This document shows, one piece after another, positions 44,738 to 53,031 of a DNA stretch of 64,000 nucleotides; within the stretch, counting starts at the first letter, position 1, and each line of letters starts with the position of its first letter. Made by a program: the position numbers and the translations under genes. The stretch comes from Nocardia elegans NBRC 108235. GTDB taxonomy: Bacteria > Actinomycetota > Actinomycetes > Mycobacteriales > Mycobacteriaceae. Location of the stretch: NCBI RefSeq assembly GCF_001612845.1, contig NZ_BDBF01000024.1, positions 42,051-106,050 of the forward strand. The letters are read 5' to 3'. The notes beneath the pieces are model-generated. The model had not been told where the DNA came from. It made no database searches and saw nothing but the letters and a program-made list of their open reading frames with translations.

Positions 44738-45316
44738 TCAGGTACGACGTCGCCGCCGCACCAGCAACGCGGCCACCGCGAGCACCACGACGACGATCAC
44801 CACGACCGCGACGACAATCGCCGTCGTCTGCGAACCCGATGAATCACTGTCCGCTGCGGCGGCTTTCGGTGTCGTCGCGGCAACCGCGGGCGCATGGCCG
44901 AACGTCAGCGGCACCGAGGCGAGGATATGGCCGGGGTCGGTAAGGCTGGTAACGGCCAGAGTGCAGGCGCCGGGCGCCGCTGTGCAGTCCACCGCACCGA
45001 CCGACGCGGTCAGTGTGATGGTGGTGCCGCGCATTCCGGGCTGCCAGGCGCCCTGCGCGTCGGCGGAGCCGAGCAGCGAGGCGCCGAGATTGCAGTCGGT
45101 GGGCGCGACCACCTGCGGTTTACACTGGCCGACCGCCACCTGAGCCAGATTGGGTGGCAGCCCGTCCACGGCGACGGTGACGACCTCACCGACGGTGACA
45201 TCGCCGGTCGGCGAGGGATGCAGGGTGGGTCCGGCCGCGGCGAGCGGGGCCGTCGCCAGCAACGCGACGGCAGTTGCCGCCGCGCCGACGGCACTGCGAA
45301 AGATGTTGCGTCTCAT
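44738..45316 (-). CDS. Exported neocarzinostatin-fold protein with C-terminal membrane anchor
   Basis: A 192-residue protein: signal peptide (MRRNIFRSAVGAAATAVALLATAPLAAAG), one neocarzinostatin-type immunoglobulin-like domain (about residues 29-140), a linker rich in Ala, Asp and Ser, a transmembrane helix of Val/Ile/Ala (about 163-186) and a basic tail RRRRRT. Diagnostic features are VAVGQC, TDCNLG, SADAQG, and VDCTAAPGACTLAVTSLTD, giving the two disulfides of the family. In antibiotic producers this fold holds enediyne chromophores; elsewhere its role is unknown. Fourth gene of the operon starting at 47541. Confidence 0.85.
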   Translation of the reverse strand: MRRNIFRSAVGAAATAVALLATAPLAAAGPTLHPSPTGDVTVGEVVTVAVDGLPPNLAQVAVGQCKPQVVAPTDCNLGASLLGSADAQGAWQPGMRGTTITLTASVGAVDCTAAPGACTLAVTSLTDPGHILASVPLTFGHAPAVAATTPKAAAADSDSSGSQTTAIVVAVVVIVVVVLAVAALLVRRRRRT

Positions 45317-45325
45317 GGTTTCACC

Positions 45326-45733
45326 TCATCCGAAACTGAGGGGAATCGAGGCGAGGATATTGGTCGGATCGGTCAGGCTGGTGACCGCGATCGTGCACGC
45401 TCCCGCCTCCGCCGTGCAGTCCACGCCACCGACCGAGCCGACCAGGGCGATACTGCCCGCCTCCCAATTGCCCTGCCCGTCGGCTGTGCCCAGCAGTGAG
45501 CCGGCGAGATTGCAGTCCGAGGGGCCGGAGATGTTCGCCGTGCACTGCCCGACCGCGACCGAGGCCAGATCGGGCGCCAGCCCGCTCACCGAGACGCTGA
45601 TGCTCTGTCCGACCGCGACACCACCGGACTGGCTCACCGCGATCGTGGCAGCCTGAGCGGGCGCCCCACCGAACATCGCGACGGCGGCGAGACCCGCGAA
45701 GACCGCGCTCACCAGGTTTCTGGTTCGAAACAT
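45326..45733 (-). CDS. Secreted neocarzinostatin-fold protein without anchor
   Basis: A 135-residue protein consisting of a signal peptide (ending near PAQAATIA) and a single neocarzinostatin-type domain with VAVGQC, SDCNLAG, TADGQG and VDCTAEAGACTIAVTSLTD, closely related to the protein at 44738 (same spacing, same LTDPxxILASxPLxFG ending). It lacks a membrane segment and should be released to the cell envelope or medium. The ATG at 45733 has AGGAGGAG upstream. It could be the mobile ligand carrier of the set. Confidence 0.85.
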   Translation of the reverse strand: MFRTRNLVSAVFAGLAAVAMFGGAPAQAATIAVSQSGGVAVGQSISVSVSGLAPDLASVAVGQCTANISGPSDCNLAGSLLGTADGQGNWEAGSIALVGSVGGVDCTAEAGACTIAVTSLTDPTNILASIPLSFG

Positions 45734-45751
45734 GTGCTCCTCCTGGATTTC

Positions 45752-46330
45752 CTAGAGCCGCCGCCGGTCGGCGAGGGCGATTGCGGCGACGACGACCAGC
45801 AGTGCCGCCGTCAGCGACCACAGCACCGCGGACGGTCCGCGCGTGTCGGTGGAGCCCGCCGCCACCGTGCCTGCCACCGGCACAGCCGCGGGCGGTGGGA
45901 GGCTCGAGCCCGCGAAAACCACGGGGGTCACGGCGGAATTGGCGGCGATGACTCCGGCGGGTTCGGTACCGGGCAGCGGCGCGGCCGCGATCACGCACTG
46001 CTGGCGCAGACAATCGATGTTCTCGAACTGCGGATGCAGAGTGAGCACGAGCGTCGGAAAGGTCCCGTCGGAGGCGATATTGACGAAGGTGGCGCCGCCG
46101 TCGAGATCGCAATCGTTCAACCCGTTGGTATAGCCCTGTTTACACAGCCCCACCGCCACCGCCGCGAGGCCGGGCTGGAAACCACTGCCACCCACCGTGA
46201 CTCGCTGCCCCTCCCGCAGGTCCGTGGTGGTGTCGATGTGCAAGGCGGCGACCGTATCGGCCGCGGCGTGTGCCGCGATCGCGGCAGCGAACGCGAGGCT
46301 CAGTCCGCCCCGTAGTAGTGCGCGTTTCAT
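45752..46330 (-). CDS. Exported neocarzinostatin-like protein with C-terminal membrane anchor (divergent copy)
   Basis: A 192-residue paralogue: signal peptide MKRALLRGGLSLAFAAAIAAHAAA, then VTVGGSGFQPGLAAVAVGLCKQG, LNDCDLDGG, ASDGTF and IDCLRQQCVIAAAP, which keep the four cysteines with altered loops, followed by a Pro/Ala linker and a transmembrane helix (about 165-187). More diverged than the other two. It is translationally coupled to the permease gene (ATGA overlap at 46327-46330), directly linking the fold to transport. Confidence 0.8.
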   Translation of the reverse strand: MKRALLRGGLSLAFAAAIAAHAAADTVAALHIDTTTDLREGQRVTVGGSGFQPGLAAVAVGLCKQGYTNGLNDCDLDGGATFVNIASDGTFPTLVLTLHPQFENIDCLRQQCVIAAAPLPGTEPAGVIAANSAVTPVVFAGSSLPPPAAVPVAGTVAAGSTDTRGPSAVLWSLTAALLVVVAAIALADRRRL

Positions 46331-47541
46331 CGGGCGCCTCCTTCGACGGCGATCTCGCTGGACTGTGGGGCGGTGGGACGCGCGTCCGCATCGGCGCGGC
46401 GGTCGACGGTCTCGGTTCGGCTGCCGCCCGCCGGCGTGCGCGCGATCGCGAGCGCCGCCAGCAGCACCGGCACGCCGGCCGAGGTCAGCGCGGAGCCGGT
46501 CCCCCACAGCCGGCCGCAGGCGACGGCGGCGCCCAGGCCACAGATCCCACCGACCGCGACGACGAGTCCGGTCACGGCACTCCACCACTGTTCACTGCCC
46601 GGAAGTCGCTGTCGCAGCTCGTGATCCATCACCGAGAGGCAACGGATCGCCGCCGTGGCGGTGACCGCGACACCGGCCATCGACTGCCATGCGCCCGGTG
46701 CCGTCGCTACCAGCACCGGGCCACCGGCGGCGAGTATCAGCAGCGGCGGCACCGCACGGAGCCGGTATCCGCGCACGGCGACCACGAGCACCGCCGGGAC
46801 CATCGCGACGGCCAGGCGCGCAGGGTGATCGGCGTCGAGCACATTCCAGCGAAACAGCAGCAGATGCAGGGCCGGCAGCACCGTCGCCCCCAGTGCGAAT
46901 CCGACTGCGGCATATCCCGTCCATCCGCCCAGCGCGGTACCGGCCACGCGCAGGCCGCCCGCGACACCGCCGAACGATGTGTTCCGCACCGACATCGGCG
47001 ATCCGGCCGCGATCACCACACTCCCGGACACGAACAGCGCCATGCCCGGTTGTCCGCCGCACGCGCCGGCCAGCACCGCACCGGCGAGCGACGCGACCGT
47101 CACTGCCGCGTAGCAGACTCGGACACCCGCGACGGCCCGAGCGGTCACGAGCAGCGGTCCCGCCGCCACACCGGCCACGAGCACACCGCACAGGAACGCG
47201 GGCGCCGACGAAAACAGCGCTGCGACAAGTATTCCCACGCCACCGAGGACGGCGAGCGCGCCGGCGCGGCGACTCGATGCGGTGAACCGGAGCCGCACAC
47301 CCGGCACCACCGTCAGTCCCCCGAGCACACCCGCGGTCAGGGCGATATACCCCACGACTACGCCGGGCAGCCCGACCACACCACCGAGCGGTTTGCTCAG
47401 CAAGACGATCTCGATGCCCGTCATCGGCCCGGTCGCCGCCGCGGCGAGGGCGAGCAGCCACATTCCGGTCCGGCTCGCGGGGAGCAGTTCAGCTTGCGTG
47501 GCTCCGGACCCGGGCCGCGCTCCCGCCGGTGGTGTCGTCAT
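46327..47541 (-). CDS. MFS-like permease of the neocarzinostatin-type operon
   Basis: A 404-residue membrane protein with roughly 11-12 hydrophobic helices and no recognisable ATPase. The opening GMWLLALAAAATGPMTGIEIVLLSKPLGG and the Arg-containing loop PGVRLRFTASSRRAGALAVLGG suggest the major facilitator superfamily, but I cannot name a subfamily. First gene of a four-gene operon whose other products are all exported neocarzinostatin-fold proteins. Its promoter carries the regional 17-bp operator, so uptake or export of the pathway substrate is the favoured role. Confidence 0.75.
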   Translation of the reverse strand: MTTPPAGARPGSGATQAELLPASRTGMWLLALAAAATGPMTGIEIVLLSKPLGGVVGLPGVVVGYIALTAGVLGGLTVVPGVRLRFTASSRRAGALAVLGGVGILVAALFSSAPAFLCGVLVAGVAAGPLLVTARAVAGVRVCYAAVTVASLAGAVLAGACGGQPGMALFVSGSVVIAAGSPMSVRNTSFGGVAGGLRVAGTALGGWTGYAAVGFALGATVLPALHLLLFRWNVLDADHPARLAVAMVPAVLVVAVRGYRLRAVPPLLILAAGGPVLVATAPGAWQSMAGVAVTATAAIRCLSVMDHELRQRLPGSEQWWSAVTGLVVAVGGICGLGAAVACGRLWGTGSALTSAGVPVLLAALAIARTPAGGSRTETVDRRADADARPTAPQSSEIAVEGGAR

Positions 47542-47558
47542 TCCTCACCTCCGCCCGC

Positions 47559-47575
47559 GTTTCGCAGAAAGAAAC
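47559..47575. promoter_or_regulatory. 17-bp operator in front of the permease operon
   Basis: GTTTCG-CAGAA-AGAAAC, 18 bp upstream of the permease start. A further left-arm copy (GTTTCG at 47579) follows after 3 bp, giving a half-conserved second 17-mer with the 20-bp periodicity seen elsewhere. Confidence 0.68.
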
Positions 47576-47753
47576 ACGGTTTCGCAGTTGCCATATTGAA
47601 CCGTCGGCAACGATGGCTGTCAAGCGAGAACAAGCACGTAACGGCGTGGAAACAGCCGATTTTCGCGATCCGGCAAGGATTGCGGCAGAAATCTCCATCG
47701 CCCACTGGACAGATGCGCGGCACCGGTACAGAATCGCAACTACTGGAAACAGT

Positions 47754-47770
47754 GTTTCGTTGTACGAAAC
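47754..47770. promoter_or_regulatory. 17-bp operator in front of the nitrilase/RCCR/PaO operon
   Basis: GTTTCG-TTGTA-CGAAAC, perfect 6-5-6 inverted repeat 25 bp before the start at 47796. It is preceded after 3 bp by a right arm GGAAAC (47745-47750), mirroring the arrangement at 47559 on the other side of this promoter region. Confidence 0.72.
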
Positions 47771-47795
47771 GGGTTCGACAAGGAGGTGCGCGCTC

Positions 47796-49463
47796 ATGAC
47801 GCGAGTGGCCGCCGTCCAGCTCGCCGCCGGCAGCGATGTCGCGGTCAACCTCGCCACCTGCCTGCGCCTCATCGACGACGCCGCGGCCCACGCGCCGGAC
47901 CTGGTGGTCCTGCCCGAGTTCTGTAACCACCTATCGTGGTACGCCGACCGCGACCATGCGCACCGAATGGCGTGCCGGATCGGTGATCGATTCCTGGGCG
48001 CGATCGCCGAACGCGCCGCGCGGCATCGGATGTACGTCAAGATCGGGGTGACACTGGCCCGCGAGGACGGCCGCACCACCGGCACCAGCCTGCTGTTCGG
48101 GCCCGACGGCGCACTGCTCGGACAGTCCGACAAGCAGATTCTGATGGGCGCGGAGAACGATCACCTCGACCCCGGCGACTCCGATTCCGAGATCGTCGAC
48201 ACCCCGCTGGGCCGCATCGGCCTGTATGCCTGCATGGAGGGCGTCATCTGCGAGGTGACCCGGTCGCTCGCGGTGCGCGGGGCGCAGCTGTTGCTCAACA
48301 GCCTCAATTCCTTCGCCACCGACGAGGCGAGCCTGCACATTCCGGTGCGCGCGGCGGAGAACAAGGTCTGGGTGGTGGCGGCCAACAAGGTCGGCCCGTT
48401 GCTGCCCGAAGACGAGCTGCCTTCGATCGCGGCCGGGCTGGGGGTGCCGCCGGATCGGTTGCACGGCGCCGGCGAGAGCCAGATCGTCGCACCGGACGGG
48501 ACAACGGTGGCGCGCGCACCGGCACGCGGTGAGGCGGTGATCGTGGCGGATATCGATATCGGTCTCGCCGACGACAAACGGCGCCCGGACGGAACCGATG
48601 TGCTCGCCGCCCGCCGCCCCCGGCTCTACGCCCCGTTGCTCGACATCTCGCCCCGGCGCGCACCTGCCGGTGCGCAGACCATCCCCGCGGCCGCGGCCCT
48701 CGCCGATCCCGGCCTCATCGGCGATATCGCCCACAGCGGCGCCGCATTGATCGTGCTGCCGGCGCTGACCGGCACGGCGTCGGCCGAGCCTGCACCCGCG
48801 ACGGTGTCGATTCCGGAGGTGGCGGCGGCGCTGCGGGGGACGGCGGCGCATGTCGTGCTGTCCCTGCGCGACGGCGACGCCCATGTCGGAGTGCTGGTGA
48901 ACGCGGAGGGTGTGGTCGGATATCAGCGCCAGCTGCACCGCACCGAACGCCATCCATGGCTGTCGGATCTGGGCGACGCGCTCGAGATATTCGACATGTC
49001 CTGGGGCCGAATGGCTCTCGTGGTCGGTGACGATGCGCTGTTCCCCGAAACCTTTCGCCTGGCCGCGGTCCGGGACGCCGATGTGGTGGCGGTGCCGCAC
49101 GCTCTCGGCGAACCCTGGGAAACGCGGCTCGGCCTGCCGGAAAGGGCGGCCGAGAATCGGCTCAATATTGTTGCCGCCGCCGTGGATTCGACCGGGGCGT
49201 TGGCCGGTTCGATCTACGCGCTGAGCCCGGATTTCACTTTGTGGACGGCCTGGAGCGGGCCGTTCACCGGCGTGATCAGCACCCCGCAGGTGACCTCCGC
49301 CCCGCCCGGCGCGGACCGAGTGCAGGCCGACATCCGACCGGCCCAAGCCGTGAACCGCGCCGTATCCCGGGGCACCGATCTGGTCGCGGGACGTCCCGCT
49401 GCCGCCGTGTCCGCCCTCCTGCGCGAACCCGCCACCGCGACAACCGAACCGGAGCTGCCATGA
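47796..49463 (+). CDS. Tandem nitrilase-superfamily protein with an inactive-looking second domain
   Basis: A 555-residue protein of two carbon-nitrogen hydrolase domains. The first (about 1-275) has the complete triad: E41 (VVLPEFCNH), K113 (GQSDKQILMG) and C146 (GLYACMEGVICEV). The second (about 290-520) keeps the fold pattern, but the matching positions read LIVLPALTG, YQRQLHRTER and ALVVGDDALFPET, so Glu, Lys and Cys are lost. It hydrolyses an amide or nitrile in its family. First gene of the operon reaching to 55474; ATG at 47796 with AGGAGG upstream. Confidence 0.83.
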   Translation: MTRVAAVQLAAGSDVAVNLATCLRLIDDAAAHAPDLVVLPEFCNHLSWYADRDHAHRMACRIGDRFLGAIAERAARHRMYVKIGVTLAREDGRTTGTSLLFGPDGALLGQSDKQILMGAENDHLDPGDSDSEIVDTPLGRIGLYACMEGVICEVTRSLAVRGAQLLLNSLNSFATDEASLHIPVRAAENKVWVVAANKVGPLLPEDELPSIAAGLGVPPDRLHGAGESQIVAPDGTTVARAPARGEAVIVADIDIGLADDKRRPDGTDVLAARRPRLYAPLLDISPRRAPAGAQTIPAAAALADPGLIGDIAHSGAALIVLPALTGTASAEPAPATVSIPEVAAALRGTAAHVVLSLRDGDAHVGVLVNAEGVVGYQRQLHRTERHPWLSDLGDALEIFDMSWGRMALVVGDDALFPETFRLAAVRDADVVAVPHALGEPWETRLGLPERAAENRLNIVAAAVDSTGALAGSIYALSPDFTLWTAWSGPFTGVISTPQVTSAPPGADRVQADIRPAQAVNRAVSRGTDLVAGRPAAAVSALLREPATATTEPELP

Positions 49464-50269
49464 GTGAAACCGTGCAACATGTCGAGCAGATGGTCGACGA
49501 GAACCCCAGAACCGATGTCACCGAGACATTTTCGGAATGGCAGGAGCTGCTGGCCGGACTGCAGGCCGAGATCGCCGGCCGGTTCGAGCTGACCCGCGAC
49601 CCCAGCACCGCCGACCTCGACTCCTACGGTGACGCGGCGACAGGGCCGTCCGGCCGCCTCGCCGCCTACGCCGGACCCGAGATCGACTGGCTGGTGCATT
49701 CCTGGATCGGCGATCCCCGCACCGGTTTCGTGAATATGCACCTCACCGCGTGGCTCGGGCCGCAGGTACGGGTACCGCATCTGGCGTCGGCGCTGCTGCT
49801 GTGGCCGCAGGGCTGGTTCTACGTGGATGCGGTGCCGCGCGGTGATCTGGTGGGCGACGGTGACTATTACGACCGCTACTACGCCGAGGCCGAGGAGCCG
49901 TGGCTGGCGTTCAAGGCGGACCATCCCGACTTCACCTGGTTCACCAGCCGCACCGGATTCATCCGCACCAGCCTCTCACCGGTCGCCTACTGCTATTCCT
50001 TCCCGCCCACCCGCCCCAATCTCGACACCGTGGCCGAACTGCTCACCGTCAAGGTCGACCGATGGCTGAGGTGGGTGGACGCCGCCGAACCGGTGCCCGA
50101 CGACGAGCGCGCCGACCTCGTGGCCCGGGATCTGCGGATCCGCCGCAACATCGCCGAACGCGATCCCGCGAACGTCATGGGCGAGCGCATGTTCGGACCC
50201 GAACTCACCCAGCGACTGGTACGCGCCCTCTGGGGCGGCGACCGGGTGCTGCCGCGGCCGGTGGGGTGA
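49460..50269 (+). CDS. Red chlorophyll catabolite reductase-like protein (RCCR-like 1)
   Basis: A 269-residue protein that aligns by eye along most of its length with plant RCC reductase (ACD2): IDWLVHSWIG (plant IDFVIGSWIH), FYVDAVPRGDLV, DYYDRYYAEAEEPWLAF, and the C-terminal ARDLRIRRNIAERD...GERMFGPELTQRLVRAL (plant RRDKSFRRKS...FPRMFGEEVSSRVVHAI). Plant RCCR is a ferredoxin-dependent reductase of the opened chlorophyll macrocycle. At the position I align with plant Glu154 this protein has Ala111, so the proton-donor set may differ. ATGA overlap with the nitrilase gene. Confidence 0.78.
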   Translation: MSETVQHVEQMVDENPRTDVTETFSEWQELLAGLQAEIAGRFELTRDPSTADLDSYGDAATGPSGRLAAYAGPEIDWLVHSWIGDPRTGFVNMHLTAWLGPQVRVPHLASALLLWPQGWFYVDAVPRGDLVGDGDYYDRYYAEAEEPWLAFKADHPDFTWFTSRTGFIRTSLSPVAYCYSFPPTRPNLDTVAELLTVKVDRWLRWVDAAEPVPDDERADLVARDLRIRRNIAERDPANVMGERMFGPELTQRLVRALWGGDRVLPRPVG

Positions 50270-50271
50270 AC

Positions 50272-51213
50272 ATGAGCCTGATCCGCTCCCTGTGGTGGTC
50301 CGCGCGCACCGACGGCGACGCACCCTTCGACACCGCCCACCTCAAGCTCTACTACCCCGCCGTCGCCTCCGGCGACGATGCCGAGCGGCTCACCGGGGTC
50401 TTCGCCCCCGATCCGGCCGGCGCACCCTATCCGGTGGTGGTTTTCCTGTCCGGCGTCAATGTCGGGCAGGACAGCTATCGCCGATTCGCGACCGCGATCG
50501 CCGAATCCGGTTATGTGGTGGTCACCTTCGATCGCGTCGCCGATCTGTTCGGTGGGCAGCGCGGGCTCACGCCCGGTGTCGATCTGGCCGCGGCGCGCCC
50601 CGGCACCTACGGAACCAGACCCACCTGTCCGACCATTCCGGCGGTCCTGGACGCGCTGACCGAACTGAACGACACCGGACCGTTGCGCGGCGCACTCGAT
50701 CTGGAGCGCGTCGCACTGGGCGGGCATTCGGCGGGCGGCACCGTGGTGTTGCAGTCGGCGCGATACTTCCCTTGCGTGCGAGCGGTTTTCGCGTGGGGTG
50801 CGCACACCATGGTCGCCACCATGCTGGGCTGGGACCCGGGTACGGTGCTCCCCGCGCAGGTGAACTGCCCGGTGCTGCTGGGTGTCGGCGGCAACGACGG
50901 AGTGATCAAGAGCAGCGCCGACCGCTACGGCGAGGGCGAGGATCGTCCGGATCCGGTAGCCCGCACCTTCGCCGAGGCACTGCCCGAGGGCGATCATCTG
51001 CTCGCGATCGTGCCCGGCGCGAACCATTTCGGCATCGCCGACGCCGATCCGACCGCGGCCCGCGCATTCCTCGACGGCCCCGCGGAGTCCGATGCCCTGC
51101 CCCGGTTCGCGCGGCTGACCACACTGTTCCTGAACGCCCACCTGAAGGATTCGGCGACCGCCCACGACGAACTGTCGGGTTTCGACGACGGACTGCTGCT
51201 GAAGCGGCGCTGA
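50272..51213 (+). CDS. Alpha/beta hydrolase, chlorophyllase-like
   Basis: A 313-residue alpha/beta hydrolase: YPVVVFLSGVNVGQDSYRRFATAIAESGYVVV near residues 54-85 parallels the chlorophyllase start YPVVLFFHG; nucleophile elbow LGGHSAGGTVVL (plant chlorophyllase GHSRGG); acid region GVGGNDGVI; His in GANHFGIAD. The oxyanion segment has SG where HG is usual. No signal peptide, so it acts in the cytosol. In this operon an ester of a tetrapyrrole (phytyl or methyl ester) is the logical substrate, but a general esterase/dienelactone-hydrolase function cannot be excluded. Confidence 0.75.
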   Translation: MSLIRSLWWSARTDGDAPFDTAHLKLYYPAVASGDDAERLTGVFAPDPAGAPYPVVVFLSGVNVGQDSYRRFATAIAESGYVVVTFDRVADLFGGQRGLTPGVDLAAARPGTYGTRPTCPTIPAVLDALTELNDTGPLRGALDLERVALGGHSAGGTVVLQSARYFPCVRAVFAWGAHTMVATMLGWDPGTVLPAQVNCPVLLGVGGNDGVIKSSADRYGEGEDRPDPVARTFAEALPEGDHLLAIVPGANHFGIADADPTAARAFLDGPAESDALPRFARLTTLFLNAHLKDSATAHDELSGFDDGLLLKRR

Positions 51214-51223
51214 GGAGATCACG

Positions 51224-52345
51224 GTGCTCAAGAACTTCTGGTACGCACTGGAATTCGCGGACAAGGTCGGGCGCACACCACGCCGGGCGACCTGCCTCGG
51301 CCAGGACTTCGTGCTCTACCGCACCGAGTCCGGCGCGCCGGTCTGCCTGTCGGATCTGTGCGTGCACCGCGGCGGCGCCCTGTCGCTGGGAACGGTGAGC
51401 GGGGACTGCGTCACCTGCCCGTACCACGGCTGGCAATACGACTCCAGCGGCGTGTGCGTCCGCATCCCCGCCAACGCGCCCGAACGGGCCATCCCCCGCA
51501 AGGCGCGAGTCGACGCCTATCCGGCGGTGGAGCGCTACGGCATGGTCTGGGCGTTCCTCGGCGATCTGCCCGAGGCGCAGCGCCCCCCGATTCCGGAGAT
51601 TCCGCAGTGGGAGGATCCGGCGTTCCGGGCCGTGCAGTACGAAATGGTCATCGACGCCAATTACGAACGGGCCTTCGAGAACGTGGTGGACGCCTCACAC
51701 ACGCCCTTCGTGCACGGCACCGCGTTCGGCAACCCGGACAAGCCACAGATCCCCGATTTCCGGATACGGCAGACGGACTGGTCGGCGGAGGCGGATATCC
51801 CGCTGAGCCCACCACCACCGAAGGGGCTGTGGGGCCTGCTGTTTCGCGGCAAGCCGATGCCGGAGCACGTGACCGTCACCAATGCCTGGTATCTGCCGAA
51901 TATCGTGAAACTGCATGTGCGGCTGCCGATCGGCGATCTGATGCTCTACGACTTCAACATTCCGCTCTCCCAGAACCGCACACTGATCAAGATTCTCGGC
52001 TTCCGCAACTTCTTCACCGGCGCCTGGGCCGACGGCAACGCCCGCAAACGCATCGAGAAAATCCTGCTGCAGGACAGGCCGGTGGTGGAATCCCAACGCC
52101 CGGAACTGCTTCCGTTCGACTTGTCCGACGAGCTGCATGTGCGCAGTGATGCCCTGCAGGTCGCCTACCGCCGGCGCCGCGCCCAGTTGATCAAGGACGG
52201 CTGGTGGCTCGGCGGCGACGATGTGATCACCGGCGACTCGCCGCGGCGCAGGGCCACCGTCATCGCCTCGCCGGCGCGCCTGGACGATCCCGAACTCGCC
52301 GCCGCCTGGGTGCACAAGGCCCGCCAGGGAGGAGATCAGCGATGA
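51224..52345 (+). CDS. Pheophorbide a oxygenase-like Rieske oxygenase
   Basis: A 373-residue Rieske monooxygenase. Cluster ligands C46, H48, C65, H68 (CVHRGG ... CPYHGW); mononuclear iron motif FENVVDASHTPFVH with H159 and H164, closely like ENVSDPSHIDFAH of plant PaO. The later part (FNIPLSQNRTLIKILGFRNFF, then QDRPVVESQ) follows the PaO/TIC55/CAO pattern by eye. Plant PaO opens the porphyrin ring of pheophorbide a with ferredoxin and O2. The plant C-terminal membrane anchors are missing, so this would be soluble. GTG start at 51224 after GAGGAG. Neighbouring RCCR-like genes strengthen the reading. Confidence 0.8.
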   Translation: MLKNFWYALEFADKVGRTPRRATCLGQDFVLYRTESGAPVCLSDLCVHRGGALSLGTVSGDCVTCPYHGWQYDSSGVCVRIPANAPERAIPRKARVDAYPAVERYGMVWAFLGDLPEAQRPPIPEIPQWEDPAFRAVQYEMVIDANYERAFENVVDASHTPFVHGTAFGNPDKPQIPDFRIRQTDWSAEADIPLSPPPPKGLWGLLFRGKPMPEHVTVTNAWYLPNIVKLHVRLPIGDLMLYDFNIPLSQNRTLIKILGFRNFFTGAWADGNARKRIEKILLQDRPVVESQRPELLPFDLSDELHVRSDALQVAYRRRRAQLIKDGWWLGGDDVITGDSPRRRATVIASPARLDDPELAAAWVHKARQGGDQR

Positions 52346-53031
52346 GCCTGCCCACCACGCTGAGTAAGCGGGTCCTCGAAACACTTTCCAGCGCAACGGG
52401 TTCGACCGTCGTCGAGGACAGAGCGCTGACCAGCCCCATGTCACCCGAACCGGTGGGCAGGCTGCGGGTGTTGCGCGGCGGTCCGATCGACAAGGTGGTG
52501 ACCGTCGATCTGGTGGTGCCGCCCATCGGCCTGGACAGCCATATGATCTTCGCGTTCACCGCGGCTGATTCCGCGGTGCCGCATTTCACGCTCGACGCGG
52601 TCTACGGCGGCGAGTACTACGCCATGCATCTGGACCTGATTCCGCGTGCCGATCTGGCGGTGAATCTGGACTATCTGGACGCCGCCTATGTGCCGTTGAC
52701 ACCGTTGCTGGATGCGGCCTGGCAGCTCGACGGTGTCTCACCGGCCGCCATCGGTCCCCGGCAGCGGGCGCTGATGTCGCCGTGGATGGTGGTGTGCCGC
52801 GCGAGCGAACCGGCATTCGAGCAGCTCACCGAGACCGTCGACGCGTATCTCCACCATTGGCTCACCCTGCTGGACAGAGGAGTTCCGACCCCGGATGCCG
52901 ATCTGCCGGCCCGCGATCGCGCGAACCGCGCCAACCTGTTCAGCCCCGAGGTCGATCCGGTGTGGCATCAGGTGACCCGCCTGCTGGGCGCCGAGCAATC
53001 CGAACAGGTGCGCCGGGAGTTGCGGGGATGA
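52342..53031 (+). CDS. RCCR/bilin-reductase-superfamily protein (RCCR-like 2)
   Basis: A 229-residue protein of the ferredoxin-dependent bilin reductase/RCCR type: LDSHMIFAFTAADSAVPHFTLDAVYG, YYAMHLDLIPRADLAVNLDYLDAAYVPL (each given in parts), and ARDRANRANLFSPEVDPVWHQV near the C-terminus, matching the last RCCR segment. The residue aligned with plant RCCR Glu154 is Asp85, so an acidic group is kept here, unlike in RCCR-like 1. It overlaps the PaO-like gene by ATGA. A second reduction step, or a heteromer with RCCR-like 1, are both possible. Confidence 0.7.
   Translation: MSLPTTLSKRVLETLSSATGSTVVEDRALTSPMSPEPVGRLRVLRGGPIDKVVTVDLVVPPIGLDSHMIFAFTAADSAVPHFTLDAVYGGEYYAMHLDLIPRADLAVNLDYLDAAYVPLTPLLDAAWQLDGVSPAAIGPRQRALMSPWMVVCRASEPAFEQLTETVDAYLHHWLTLLDRGVPTPDADLPARDRANRANLFSPEVDPVWHQVTRLLGAEQSEQVRRELRG

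Noticed and set aside
45716..45731. GTTTC-N6-GAAAC inside the start of the neocarzinostatin-fold gene at 45733
   Set aside because: Spacing is one base short of the regional motif and it overlaps coding sequence, so probably chance.
44738..46330. Enediyne antibiotic cluster suggested by neocarzinostatin-type domains
   Set aside because: No polyketide synthase, no chromophore tailoring genes and no resistance genes of that type; neighbours are catabolic.
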